From Pelecanus crispus (lineage: Eukaryota > Chordata > Aves > Pelecaniformes > Pelecanidae), in assembly GCF_030463565.1 (NCBI RefSeq), contig NC_134646.1, positions 15,900,001 to 15,964,000 of the forward strand: a stretch of DNA of 64,000 nt, in the 5' to 3' direction. The notes under the pieces are model-generated. The model had not been told where the DNA came from, ran no database searches, and saw only the letters and a program-made list of their open reading frames with translations. The position numbers were made by a program, and so were the translations under genes. Positions within the stretch are counted from its first letter, which is position 1. Each line of letters starts with the position of its first letter. Of this stretch, positions 32,406 to 44,285 are shown piece by piece.

Positions 32406-34386
32406 CTGAGCAAAGGGGAAAGACAGGTTGGGAGATGCCTGCTAAACTGTGTCGTATCTGCGTTAAGCAGCTTGGAGATGTCTGTCCACAGCGCTAGGTC
32501 AGAAAAATGCAGAAATGTCGACATGCTAATTAGGGAGTTCCTCCCAGCTCTGCCCATGCTGCCTGGTCTGGCTCCTAGGGCCCAAGAAGTCTGTTTTCTG
32601 GAGAGACAAGGGCAGAAGTATGGAAACCCTTCAATGCCCAGCAGCGCTGAGGAACCTGACCTCTTCCTGATCTGAATTTGTTCTTCCTCCATAGAAATGG
32701 GGAGGTGGAATTTACATCAGCATTTACCTTGGCAGCCATCACTTACTGAGGTGAAGGGTAGGGCAGTCCACAACCACACCTGAGCTCTTGCCACAAAAAA
32801 CAGGCTGCCAGAGGGGAGCCAACATCTTGCAGACAACAGCTAACTAAAATACATAGTGGCAGTTTGTGCCATTCTGCAGGGTCCACCACTTAAGACTGGA
32901 GAGGTATTTCATGTTTGTTCTTTTTCTGTGTATGACTGAGGCAAAGATCATTTCTGATAAATTACACAAAGAACTGGCACGTTAGGAGCATAGCAGTAAA
33001 CCCACAGAAGAGCTATGGTGCATAAGGGCCACTTTAGTCCTATAAATCTAACACTTAGGAGCCTCAGGGAACCTTGAAAACTTCACAGGCTGCTGCCTAA
33101 CCTCCTAACGATGGAAAGTCTCAAGGGAGCTACTTTTCAGCCACTGAGCATGAACACAGCTGCCTAAAACCTTGATGGATTTCAGTCCAGATTACTTGCC
33201 CAAAAGCATCCCTTCCTTGCCCAACTTGTGATCTTAACAGAAAATGCTGCCCCTATTCACAAGCCTTGCCTTGTTTTGTTGACAGGCTACTGTCACTACA
33301 ACAGGACCATCACCAATACCCTGGTAACACAAAACTTTTTCAGTTCTTCCCACACAGTTCACTCCTACCCAGGGGTTTTGCACTGTGGCTGGAGGAGATG
33401 GAGGTGGAGGACTCCATGTAGCAGAAGGACTGAACTGCACAAACCAGAGAGCTGAGGAAGTACAGCCTGACCCACTTGCATAGTTGGTTAGTGCTTTTCT
33501 CACCCAGTATTTAATTACAGAAGCTAAATGAACCATTTTAGTCTAAAGGGACAGAGAAGAGTCACTCCCCAGCACCCAACACTTTGGCCCCTTGAATCCT
33601 GAGATGCAGTAAAGTCGGGCTCCTGCTTTAATTTGGGCAGAATAGGACTTTAAAGTAACTCCCAAGTAACTGTTTAGTCACTAATGGACTGAGCAAAAAA
33701 ATGCATTTTCCTCATCTGAATTTCTGAGAAAAAGCAACAGATTAGACATACACATCTAGATGCAGATCACAGTTAAGAAACCTGAGGGATGCGGGCTAAA
33801 CTGAGAGTTAGGATGTCCCCTTACCTTCTGAGGCATAGCCTAAGTTCTCAGCAGAGTTATGCATGCAGTGCTGCAATATCTGAATTTCCACATGGATTTC
33901 ATGCCCCCACCCTTTTTCAGCACCTGTATTTTAACTGTCTTTAGACAACATCAAATTCAATACACCTGCAATCTGCTCCCAGTGTCAGTAGCTGTGTTGT
34001 TTAAAACCACATGGAAATAGAGGTGTATTTGAAATACATATATTGAGAAAAGCAAAGGACCCAAGACTGGGGAAGTCAAATTCTGCTCTAGTCACTAGTC
34101 AACTTAGGTGTAAAAAATTATTGTCACCATATACTCACCAATCTTTTACACATGACCTATGATGGGTGCAAATTCTTGAAATACCAGAGCTGATGAGACG
34201 ATTACAAGATGTTTTTGCCTTTCACTAGAACAGTCCCATACATGTATGAAAAAAAAATTAACTAACATGAGCACTAATGCCCTAAACCAAAACATAGAAC
34301 ATCCCATAGCAGACCACCGTCAGCTGCAAACACTATCTCATCTTTTCCCAAGAAAGGCTACCTAATTCCCATCATTAACAACGTAC

Positions 34387-34692
34387 CTTCCTCTCTGTTT
34401 ACTGTGAAAATTGGACTTAGCAGCTCCAGACCTGCATCACCATTGGCATTCACAGCTCGAGCTGCACACTGAAGCCTGGAGCCTGCCTGGAAGTATATAG
34501 AGTCCAGGGAGATGGATTTGGTGCTGGTAAAATAAAAGTGTTGGAATCTACTTCCCTCATCGGGCTGGTGACACCATCACTCCCACTTGGAACACTGACA
34601 AGCCAGAGGTACAGGGTCAGAGTATCGTTGATATGCTCCGTGGCACAGATGGAACCAGTTTTATCATAGTCTGAATACTTGGGATTGCGTGC
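34387..34692 (-). pseudogene. FREM3: FREM3 exon: C-terminal ectodomain; frameshift
   Basis: Begins [20 protein letters not shown] and reads [14 protein letters not shown], then leaves frame near 34527-34537 and would stop at TGA 34452-34450. The lost frame continues as [20 protein letters not shown] and [14 protein letters not shown]. The length, 306, is one base short of (or two over) the phase-compatible value. Splice sites are intact (acceptor cccatag, donor gtacgt). Confidence 0.9.
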
Positions 34693-35278
34693 CTATGGGT
34701 TGGCATTTACACAAAGTAGAGGAGGTTATCTATTCTTACCTACACCTGCTCCAGGCACGCAAACTGTTAAGCATTATTCTAACAGTACCGTGCTTGCTAC
34801 GAAAACTGTATCAGCAAAATAAGACCTTTATGCAGGCACGCTATGTTCCCCTTAATTGATGGGATATGAATGAATGCCATGGGGCTTTTTAAATTAAAAC
34901 TAAGAACAAACAAACAAAAAACCAAACCCCAGATAGTAGTGAGCTGTTGTTACAATACATGTGTCATCTCTGACCATGTAAACCTGGAAAACACTAGGAC
35001 TAACTCCAAAAACTGAACTCTTATTTGACATCAAAATCAGGTCTCCCAAATTCAGACACCCTAACTTGAAAAAGCCCCATGTGAAACCACCCTAATAAAC
35101 TAGAAACTGTTAGAAACATAAAATGAACGGCCTGAATTCACACATCCCTGGCAAAGACCTGCCAAGTTACAACTGCACCCACCCCTGCAGTCTGTTGCTG
35201 CTCCCCCAGCAGAATCAAGCAGGACTGAAGATGCGTGTGTGCTTTTTGCTAGTGCAGAATTCAGCTCCCTGTTGCCCA

Positions 35279-35293
35279 CCCCCCCCCCCCCCC
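35279..35293. repeat. C(15) homopolymer
   Basis: Fifteen C in the FREM3 intron between the exons at 34692 and 35931. Confidence 0.9.
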
Positions 35294-35930
35294 AAAATCA
35301 TCCTTGATCAACAGTTTAAAACACCTGAAGCAGCAGGCACACAAGTACGTGTCCCTCTGCCAGCTCTGTCTGGGAGAGCAGTCTCCTGCAGATGGGACAG
35401 ATGGCTGATACCAGAGGCTGTTCAGTCAACTTTGGTAAAATCTGCTGCTCAGCTGCTCATGGCACAGTCCTGCTCACAAAGCCCAGGGTGCAAACGGTTT
35501 CTGGAAAGCTCTGTATGGCCCAGCCCCAGACCTTTTTTGGGCAGCACTTACCTCTTCCTCCTCACCTTCCTGTCTGTTCAGCTTTGAGTTTAGAGATCTC
35601 TCTTTTTCTGGCCCTAATTCCATGTGTCCCAGTAATCTCCTGGAACTGATTAGTTTGACAGCACAGCCCAGTACCAAAGACCTATTTAGGTCAGCAAGAA
35701 ACACTCACTGCAGAAGAAGCTGTCACAGGTTAGGGGTGTTAGTGACCCTCTCTTGGAAGCTCTCGTTCTGAGTTAGGTCAGCAGAAAGACTTATGCAAGC
35801 ATCTGTGACGCAGTAACAGCCTGCTGCTTTTAGTTGGCATTTTCCAGAACAAATAATTTTTCAGTTTTCTTACATGCTCCAGAGCATGGAATGAATAAGT
35901 TGGACAAAAGCATGCAGAAACAAGTCTTAC

Positions 35931-36086
35931 TGTTAAAAAGACAACAGGATAGCCAGTTGGAGGGTGTGGATTCTCTTTGCTTTTAGCAGTATCGCCATAC
36001 ATCAGTGAGACAACCTGGGGCACAGCTGGAAATATCACATCTGCAACAATGTCCATTTCTTCAATGTACACAATGGCTTTACTCGT
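35931..36086 (-). pseudogene. FREM3: FREM3 exon: after the Calx-beta domains
   Basis: 156 bases, 52 open codons, acceptor aactcag, donor gtaaga. Reads TSKAIVYIEEMDIVADVIFP and VVSLMYGDTAKSKENPHPPT, ending GYPVVFLT. Confidence 0.9.
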
Positions 36087-37750
36087 CTGAGTTGAGAGAG
36101 AGAAAAGGTTGAAAATGCCATTGCTGAAAATAAGGAATGGAGGGAGAAGGAGAAGTAGCACCTGCAACTTAATTTCTGTCACCAAGCTCATTCCGGTTTT
36201 ACCCAGCATTCTTCAATAAAATGGTGACTTGTATTAAGGAAGATTCAGTCCTCAGTGGTTTTTAAAGATTTTCCACTTAAAAGCTGTTCACCAGCTACTA
36301 GCTAAAAATTTAAGGAAGAATTAATTCCCCAAACACTAGGAAAAGGGAAATAAAAATATTCCAATTTTTCTTTAAAAAAAAAGAAGTTAGCCTTGGCAAA
36401 CAGTCACCCAGTTGCTCACTCGCTCCCAATCTTCAGCATGGCAGGAGGAGGAAATAGGATGAGACAGCTTGTGGGTCTAGCTAAAGACAGGGAGATTGCT
36501 TACCAATCACTCTAATGGGGAAAACACACTCAACTTGGGGAAAACTAATTTAATTTATTGCCAATTAAAATAGATCGTGTTAGTAAGAAACAAAGACAAA
36601 CATTAGAACACCACCTTTCCTCCTCATTTTCCCATGTTTAACTTCACTGCTGATTCACCTACCCCCCCAAAACCTTACCACAAACATAAAATACAAAAAC
36701 AAGCCCCCAAACTCTCCTAAACTAATTCCAGAGACCATGTAGTAGCTTCAGCCTACATATCACTTTGATCTCACCTGACAGCCAGTTTAGGCTTTTAACA
36801 ACTTAAGTATAAAGACTGCGTGTTAACTTTAGAGCCTCTGTTTTTAAAACACTGGCCTACAAATTTATGAAGGTATAATATACATGATGTAATGGATGCC
36901 AGAGCCATAATTTCTCTGCATGTAGTAATTTGCTGTATGTAGTATTGAAGTAAGAAGCTGCTAGTGTTTGAATCAAATTAGATCTTAAATACAGCCCAAA
37001 ATGGCAGGTGGTGCTCTTCAGAAATGTAGTAGCTCTAACACTTGCTGTGCTCTCCCCTGCTTCAACAAAATAAAGGAAGAAATGGGAGACAAATCTATGC
37101 CCATCAGTCCCCATTTGTGCCTTCCTCCCTGCCCACAGTCTTCCTACCATGGAATGGGTGAGAAGGCCTCAGGGAGCTGCACTTGGGCATACAAAGTGAC
37201 GCAGAGCACTGACCAGAGCACCACAGTACGGCTGCAGCTGCTGCTGCCACATCTCTCTGCACGTGTTTAGAGAGGGACCAACGCGGTCTCTGTGTTGTTC
37301 TGGGTCTCTAGCAGCCAGAGACACTATTAATACGAAGAAAAACTACTAATCACAGCTTCTTGCTTTCCTTTTTTATATTTTTAAGTCTTTTGATGTAATG
37401 GGAAAAGTCAGAAGAGGTTTTGACAAGCCAGTTGGTGTACTATACTTTCCTAAGATGTATACCAATAACTTGGAAAGAACAAGAGCGCTCTCCACTGCCA
37501 AGCTCTCTGCGAAGCATATCATGGGTCACACATAAAATTTGTAATTCAGTGCTTCTAGACTTTGTTCAAAGAGTGTGGATTTACAGCTAATTTATACCAG
37601 CGTTTAGGCAGACATGCACCAAACTAGCCACAGGAGCGTATGAATACCAGCCTGTTGTGCACGCTGTGAGTACATGTTTTTTCAGATGGTTTTATACAAA
37701 TAAAAAAAGAATCGTTACAAATGGCAACTTTTGTTGTCAGCAATGGTTAC

Positions 37751-37881
37751 CTGCGTCTCTGCTACCATGTTCTCATCAGCTTTCAGGTGGACAGTAAATG
37801 CTTCTCGCATTTCTCTTATGCCGTCATGAAGAATCTCTACTTCAGCAAAATGCTCGGTTTCTCCTTCTCCAAATTCAATAT
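37751..37881 (-). pseudogene. FREM3: FREM3 exon: last Calx-beta domain, C-terminal half
   Basis: 131 bases, open, acceptor aaatcag, donor gtaacc. Reads [20 protein letters not shown] and [20 protein letters not shown], nearly the FREM2 sequence. Confidence 0.9.
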
Positions 37882-38049
37882 CTGATTTTAAAAAAACCCA
37901 ACAAATTAACACAAAACCAAGACCCAAACAATTGTTTTCTTTGTCAACTGTGTTCAAGTAACTTATCTGTTGAAATAACATGTTTTTGCTCTAAGTAAAA
38001 TGTACTAGTAGACTGAGCTGTTAGCATCTGTTCTTAATTGTTTTAGTGT

Positions 38050-38134
38050 GGACTTGGTAATGTTAGGTTAATGGTTGGACTGGATGATCTTAAAGGTCTT
38101 TTCCAACCTAAACGATTCTATGATTCTATGATTC
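38050..38134 (+). mobile_element. CR1 LINE, 3'-end fragment
   Basis: Contains the avian CR1 3' signature (TTGGACTGGATGATCTTAAA, then CTTTTCCAACCTAAACG) and ends with the GATTCTAT octamer tail repeated. It is strongly 5'-truncated, in a FREM3 intron. Confidence 0.9.
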
Positions 38135-38797
38135 AGCGCAATGACCAAGTAAAACTCATCCACTTTTACTGGACAGAAAAACAAGTTGATATCGATAACT
38201 TGCTGGGCTACTTAAAATAATAGAAACCCATAATATTCTGACATGATTTTGCACCAAGCCAACTAGCTTTCTTCCAAAAAATTCCCAGACACAGTTCAGA
38301 ATTAGTTTTGGCCAGGGATGCAGTTTTCATGCAGAGATCCTGCTTCAGCGGCAAAGAATGGTCAGAGTGGGTCTGCATGCCAAGGAACAGTCCCAGGTTC
38401 ATTATTATGCCAGTATGGATACCGTCTCAGGCTCCGTTTGTGGTGCATATTTAAGCAGGATCCAAAACTGCACTTTGAACTGAAAAGTCAACATACTTGG
38501 CATTAGGCCTTTAGGAGGCATGTTGATCCACATGAAATCCTAAGACAAGAACAGTCTATTAGAAATAGGCATCTGTGGTCCTTCCTCCAGAAACCAAGTG
38601 AAGATTGTTATTTCTTGCTAAAAGTCATGAGGAAGTGGCACCCATTTTTCTAGCACTGGCTCTTAGTCAACAGCACGAATACTCAAGAAATGAGAGACCT
38701 TGCGTGTTCGTTTTACTGTAATTGTATTCAAGGTCATACCTCCCTGGGAGACACTGTAGAAGAATTACTCCTCCAGGGAGTTTGCATAACCACCAGA

Positions 38798-38932
38798 CTA
38801 TAACTGTTCCCGTGAGGGTGGCACTCCATCAAAACCATGCCACTATGAGGAAAACAAAATCCAGGCTATAAACTGTTCCTGTGAGGGTGACACTCCATCA
38901 AAACCATGTCACTATGAGGAAAACAAAATCCA
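38798..38932. repeat. Tandem duplication, two ~68-bp copies
   Basis: Copy 1 is 38798-38865 and copy 2 is 38866 to about 38932. They share GAGGGTG.CACTCCATCAAA and CACTATGAGGAAAACAAAAT, differing at a few bases and one indel. Intronic, in the FREM3 region. Confidence 0.92.
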
Positions 38933-39508
38933 AATGCAGTGGGTCACAGAAAGAGAATATGCATATGTAACCTCGAGGCCTGGACTCTTTCCTGGGAGAT
39001 GGGGAACCTCAGTGCCAGCTCTCAGAAGTGGGCTTTTCTATGAAAAGCATCCCACCGCTGGCAACTCCTTACTGCAAGTGCTTAGGGCAGATCTATCTTC
39101 CATACTGCAGGATGATGAAAGCAGAATAGATCTAGACCATTGCCTTAAAATAGCAGGACCAGGAATTTGAGCATATTCCTGTATCATCTTAAGCTGTCTA
39201 TCATAACAATACCCTAACCCTCTGCCACTTCAGGGGACCTGAGGCTCAAGAACCAGATTCTGCTCAAACACATGACTCGGGCAGATAACAACCCGAGCTA
39301 GGCTGAACTTTGCATTCCAGGTTAGGAAATTCAATGTAGCCCAGAACAAACAGGATCTCACCTCCGATCCAATGCTAATACAGTCCCTTACAGGTCCCAC
39401 AATTAACTTTGAGAAAAACAAAAATAGACAATACTCAAATCTCCCATTCCAAAACACACAAAGTGAAGCAGGAACTCCTAGTCTAAAGTACAGTGCTTAC
39501 CATTTGGT

Positions 39509-39790
39509 TATCACAGAATCATAGAATGCTTTGGGTTGGAAGGGACCTTTAGAGGTCATCTGGCCCAACCCCCCTGCAGTGAGCAGGGACAGCTTTAACC
39601 AGACCAGGTTGCTCAGAGCCCCGTCCAACCTGACCTTGAATGTTGCCAGGGATGGGGCCTCCACTGCCTCTCTGGGCAACCCCTTCCAGTGCTTCACCAC
39701 CCTCATTGTAAAAAATTTCTTCCTTATATCCAGTCTAAATCTACCGTCCTTTAGTTTAAAACCATTACTCCTTGTCCTGTCAAAACAAGA
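39509..39790 (-). mobile_element. CR1 LINE, 3'-end fragment, minus orientation
   Basis: Starts with the reversed tail (ATCACAGAATCATAGAAT) and continues GGTTGGAAGGGACCT and CTGGGCAACCCCTTCCAGTG, as in the CR1 3' untranslated region. About 280 bases, same strand as FREM3, about 90 bases from the exon at 39876. The outer edge is approximate. Confidence 0.93.
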
Positions 39791-39875
39791 ATTCAGCTCC
39801 CTGCCCAGCGTTTATTTACAGGAAGGAACTTTCCAAACTACTGTTTCTCATCCCCACACCCAATGAAGCCCTTAC

Positions 39876-40058
39876 CTTCTGACATTGGATTGTAGTCTTC
39901 CCCTGAGGTGGCTGAGCCATCCTTAGTGTGCACTCTGACAACAGATACTTCAGAACCGTCACCAAGGTGTAGAACATGGATTCTTACGAGTGCAATTTCT
40001 CCAGGTTCCTGAGGCTCCTGAATGCTGTGTTTTATTTCAGAGAATTTAATCACTGGTT
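39876..40058 (-). pseudogene. FREM3: FREM3 exon: last Calx-beta domain, N-terminal half
   Basis: 183 bases, open, acceptor tcacctag, donor gtaagg. Reads [20 protein letters not shown] and [23 protein letters not shown]1 fragment ends within about 90 bases of its 3' edge. Confidence 0.9.
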
Positions 40059-40928
40059 CTAGGTGAAAAAAAAAAAAAAAACAACCAACAAAAAAACCAA
40101 ACCAAACCACACCACAATAAAAACCTGAACATTTAAAAAAAAAAAATTTACTCATGTCAGCTAGACCAAGTGCAAATACCTTAGATAAGAGTGAATAGTC
40201 CGAAGGAAATGAGAAGGTCATAACAAACCTGAAAATTCAAAGTGATTGCCTGGATATTAATGTATTTCATTTATTGATTGCTGTCTGGAATGATCGAAGT
40301 GAAATATTTTGAAAGCTGGAGTTCAGATAGAATTTTGTAGTTATTATTAAAAGGAGAATACCTGGTCCCTGGTTCTTGCTTTAGTGGAGTCCAGAGTAGA
40401 ATATTTAGAGATAAAATATGTTTAGCTTTTGAAGAAAGCAGTTACTTTTACAAGTTATTTATTCTAATGCCTTGGCAAAGATATGGAATAAATCTGATTT
40501 TCTTAAATGACTCTCTACAACTTGTAAGAGAGTCCACTTTACAGCATTATCAATTATATTATGGGGTTTTTGTTTTGGGTTTTTTTTGTTTATTTGGGGT
40601 TTTTTTTGTGAATTTGACCCAAAGCATCCACAACTCTTTCAAGTTAGTCAAATTCATGATACTCATGAAAGCAACACATATAGAGCAATAAAGGGCATGG
40701 AAATAAACAAAAGAATTTCTCTTCCCATTATCCCACAGAAAGCAGAGACAGTGATGCATTCAGAATAGATTAAAAGGGTGCAAATTCAAAATATAAAATA
40801 CTTGACAGTTTTTTGAAAAAACTTGGTACTGGGTACTTTGAAAACTGTTGAACCAAACACTGAATGGAATTAGTCTCATTTTCCCATTTGCAGCTACCTG
40901 CATAATCAACAATTAACATAAACCTCAC

Positions 40929-41093
40929 TGTCGTCTTCATCCTTAATCTTGATCATGGTCTCTTTCGGATCCCCAATAGAAGTACCAAATGTGGAATCAC
41001 TTCTTGGTGTTCCCAGCACCAGTCTGAATTCCTCCTCCTCCTCATAAATTGCATCGTCCTCCAGAGTTACCACACAGGGCTTCTCAGTTTCTC
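40929..41093 (-). pseudogene. FREM3: FREM3 exon: same Calx-beta domain, C-terminal half
   Basis: 165 bases, open, acceptor tttctgcag, donor gtgagg. Reads [20 protein letters not shown] and [20 protein letters not shown], then [12 protein letters not shown]. Phase links it to the next exon as ..DDKPVIKF. Confidence 0.9.
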
Positions 41094-41708
41094 CTGCAGA
41101 AAGGTATGAAGCAAGAGCAAGACATTATCTTCACAGGAGTACAAAAGACCAGGATAAAAACAAAACAAAACACCCCCCCCCCCCTTTCTCAGACTTGCCA
41201 CAGAAAAGAGAATCTCAAGAACATGGAAGCAGAGACTAGTGCTGAGTGGCACATTTCATTTTTTTGTTGTGTTTGAGTCAATCTCTGCTAAGAAAAAAAT
41301 CCCATGACTCCGCCACAATGGGAACTAAGCAGCATCCCTCGCAGTGTTCATCAAGGTGTTCCATGGCAAGGAACCTGCTGTTCTGATTCTCCTCTGCTGA
41401 AGGCACTGCGTTGGTATTATTCCTGCTTATTCTCATGAGAAGTGCTATGCTCAAAAGCGTAGCAGAGGACATTCAATATCACTGAGTTCTTTACGGTCCA
41501 ACTTCAGCCACAAAAACCTTTGAAAGTGCTGCTGTCATAGTCACAGATCTATTTGTTAAATAGTCCTGTGCCACCTTCTTCATCCACAGAAGCTCGACTG
41601 GCATAACAATTCCCAGAATGTCCTGGAGGTCTAGCTCTTATTTACCATCAGATTACTTGTCAGACAAAAGTAACACATTATTTTCAAATTCCAGTGGGAA
41701 AAGCTTAC

Positions 41709-41906
41709 CTGGAAGAAACACCACTACAGAATCATCTGTATTCAGCCTCTCCTTGTAGTCCATCATAACTTGGCCAGAACCCTGGCGAGCATAGCAATAC
41801 ACTGTGGATTTATGGTTAATGTCACCGCTTCAGTAAATGAAGGCCACCAGCTGTTCATCTTTTTCATCTGCCACATACCTTGGTTCTTTGAACTGGACTT
41901 TGGGTA
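41709..41906 (-). pseudogene. FREM3: FREM3 exon: next Calx-beta domain, N-terminal half; in-frame TGA
   Basis: 198 bases with normal acceptor (attgtcag) and donor (gtaagc). Reads PKVQFKEPRYVADEKDEQLV, then AFIY, a TGA at 41832-41830, and [20 protein letters not shown]. Relatives have Arg at the stop (xHRSGD), so CGA to TGA is the simplest change. The reading frame is otherwise intact. Confidence 0.92.
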
Positions 41907-43130
41907 CTGACAATAGAACATGTTACGCAAGTTGAAAAGGACCCTCACATGTGGACAGAAAATATTAACCACATTCCTTGATTTAAAAAAAAAAAAAAAA
42001 AAAGTCATTTTCTTTAACTTAGCATTTTATTTGCTAACCTTTTACAATAAACTGAAGAAGGTTCAGATTTACACATGCTTTTTAAACACATATTTTGAAT
42101 CTAGATGAATCCAAGTACTTTCCTGGTCTACAGTAACTAATTGCCAACTTAGTACTAATTCTGTCACCAGTCTTCTCACCGTAGCTAAGACTTGGTGATT
42201 TTTTTTTTTTTTTTTTTAAAACCAGCATTTGAGCCACTTCAGAACTGTGGGATTATTTTCTCTAAAGCAGTCTCTTTTACCTTCGATGCAGAGAGGAAGT
42301 AGGTGCATGATACCACAAGGGCAAAAAGGGTGATGACCACAATTCCGTTTCCACTGAAGTCAGTATCAGACTTTGCACTGACTTCAACAAGTGAATATTT
42401 CAGAGTGAAACTGTAACTGCTCTTCAGAGTTCTGGTTGAGAATGAGCTTTCTGAAACAATATAGCTTCTTTAAATCTTTGGAGTGCAGTGAATTTGTAGA
42501 AACCTGACTGCTGAGAGTCAGCTCAGTTTATTTAGCAAGTGCTGGAGAATGTGTAAACGGCACTGTATTGAGTGTTGTTTACTTTTGAAGTTTTACACTT
42601 ACCTTTCTTTTTCCCCTTAATGCTCCCCTAGAGGAGACAACACAGTCACAGCTTCATGCAATAGCAACCTGCACAATTATTTGAAAAACTTATCTCCCTA
42701 CAATCTTTGGTGTTCAAATAACTACTAGGGGGAAAAAAGTTTAATCCCTATGGCTCCTCTACCGTCAAAATGAATATTCATTCAAAGAAATAGCCTTAAT
42801 GCACCAGGCATGAAAAAACCGTAATTTTAGCTCATGGCAGAGTTCCACTATTACGTTAACTTGTCCAAAACAGTATCTTCAAGCACATAATGAGAAAGAA
42901 AACAAGCTGGAGTAAAGAACCTGCACTATAGGTAGCCCTATGTTCCAACTTCAGTTGTAGCACACAGCTGTTAATCTTTATAATGTACTTGGGGTAAATG
43001 ATATATCACAGCACTTATATACATAGTAATTTATGCTACTGCCAAAAGAGCTCTTCCACCTTCTAAGTGCACTTAAAACACTAAAAGGAAAAAGCCTTGG
43101 AAAAGCTCTCCCCACCCCCTTTATACTTAC

Positions 43131-43340
43131 AGTCAGTGACAGTGTCATTGATAAAGACAGTAGTTTTGCTAGGCTTTCCAAGCACTGTGTTTGTGGGCAT
43201 GCAGTGAAGTAGTTCAAACTTCTCCAGACCTTCCAGAATAGGCTGGCCCAAATCATCAAGGATGATCACTCGAAGCACTTGCATATTGACTCCTGGTATA
43301 AAATCCAGGTTATGGCTGATGCCCACATAATCAACTCCAG
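43131..43340 (-). pseudogene. FREM3: FREM3 exon: third Calx-beta domain region, C-terminal half
   Basis: 210 bases, open, acceptor ggaacag, donor gtaagt. Reads [40 protein letters not shown] and [13 protein letters not shown], clearly FREM2-like. The exon that should supply the first half of this domain was not found in the 8.2 kb upstream intron. Confidence 0.88.
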
Positions 43341-44164
43341 CTGTTCCGGAAGCAACAAGACATGTATGGTCAGTTACTACTATATGTTAACATTCGCTTG
43401 TACATTTGTGAAACCTGTTTGCAGCTGTTTCTATTGCCATCCTGGAGAAAATTTAATTTAGATTTTTGTCACATGCAGATAAATTTGGGAACAACGAACA
43501 TACGGTGCAACACACACAAAACCATATGTGGATCATCATTTACTCTTCATGCCATCAGCACAATTAACACTTGTTTAAGATCCCTTAAACTGCAGAGTAA
43601 CAGGCTACAGCCTCAACAACACACCACAGACCTGATGTCCACAGCAATTTAACCCTTTTGCTCAACTCTGGACTATGCACACGAGGTCTTACTTAGCTAT
43701 TTATCTTTAAAGGAGCAGATGTCTGTCCCAGCATAATTCCAGCTGTACCCTAAGAAAAAGTGTCTTGCACTAGGCTAGATCACTGAGCTTGAAAATCATG
43801 CTGTCTCATCCCCAAAAGATTCAGGCAGACTGAGTGCAGGTGAAAACACCTAGAATGACACTTTTTGTGTGTGTATGAGACTATTAAATCTAAACTGGAA
43901 GATATATAATGACTTCACTTCTTCCTTCTGTTTGTGTCCCCCTTGTTTCACTGAGGTTCTCCCTATTTCCAGAATTTTGCATTCTTTTTGACCAGAGCGT
44001 TCCTCCCTATCCCTTTTTAAATGTTCTACTTGTCGCTTTTAATGACAGCAATTCTTTCCCTTCTTTGTCACAGTATGTTCAAGTTTAGATACCTAAAAAC
44101 AACTGTGCCTTTTTCTTTTACACATCATTATGCAGCCTCTGGATTAGAAGCAAGGAACACTTAC

Positions 44165-44285
44165 CTGCATAAAAGCTGACCTCCCTGGTTGGCTCTGTGC
44201 ATCATGAAGAACTACAATTCTTGCACAGGTTTTGTGCTTTCCTTAATCAAATATTGTGTACCTAGGCATTTCATATACAACCGTA
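44165..44285 (-). pseudogene. FREM3: Possible degraded FREM3 exon: second Calx-beta domain, C-terminal half
   Basis: On the minus strand, IFD, then TAA, then GKHKTCARIVVLHDA, followed by a perfect donor CAG|gtaagt at 44164. FREM2 has RFDKDEREKLCRIVIIDD at this place. The resemblance is short and includes a stop, so this is a weak call. The upstream boundary is not defined. Confidence 0.35.

Noticed and set aside
43341..43348. A third lost acceptor (CG for AG) before the FREM3 exon at 43340
   Set aside because: That reading assumed direct splicing from the exon at 51574. FREM2 has further exons between the two, and the AG directly before 43340 gives AGVDYVG in the right phase, so no lesion is needed.
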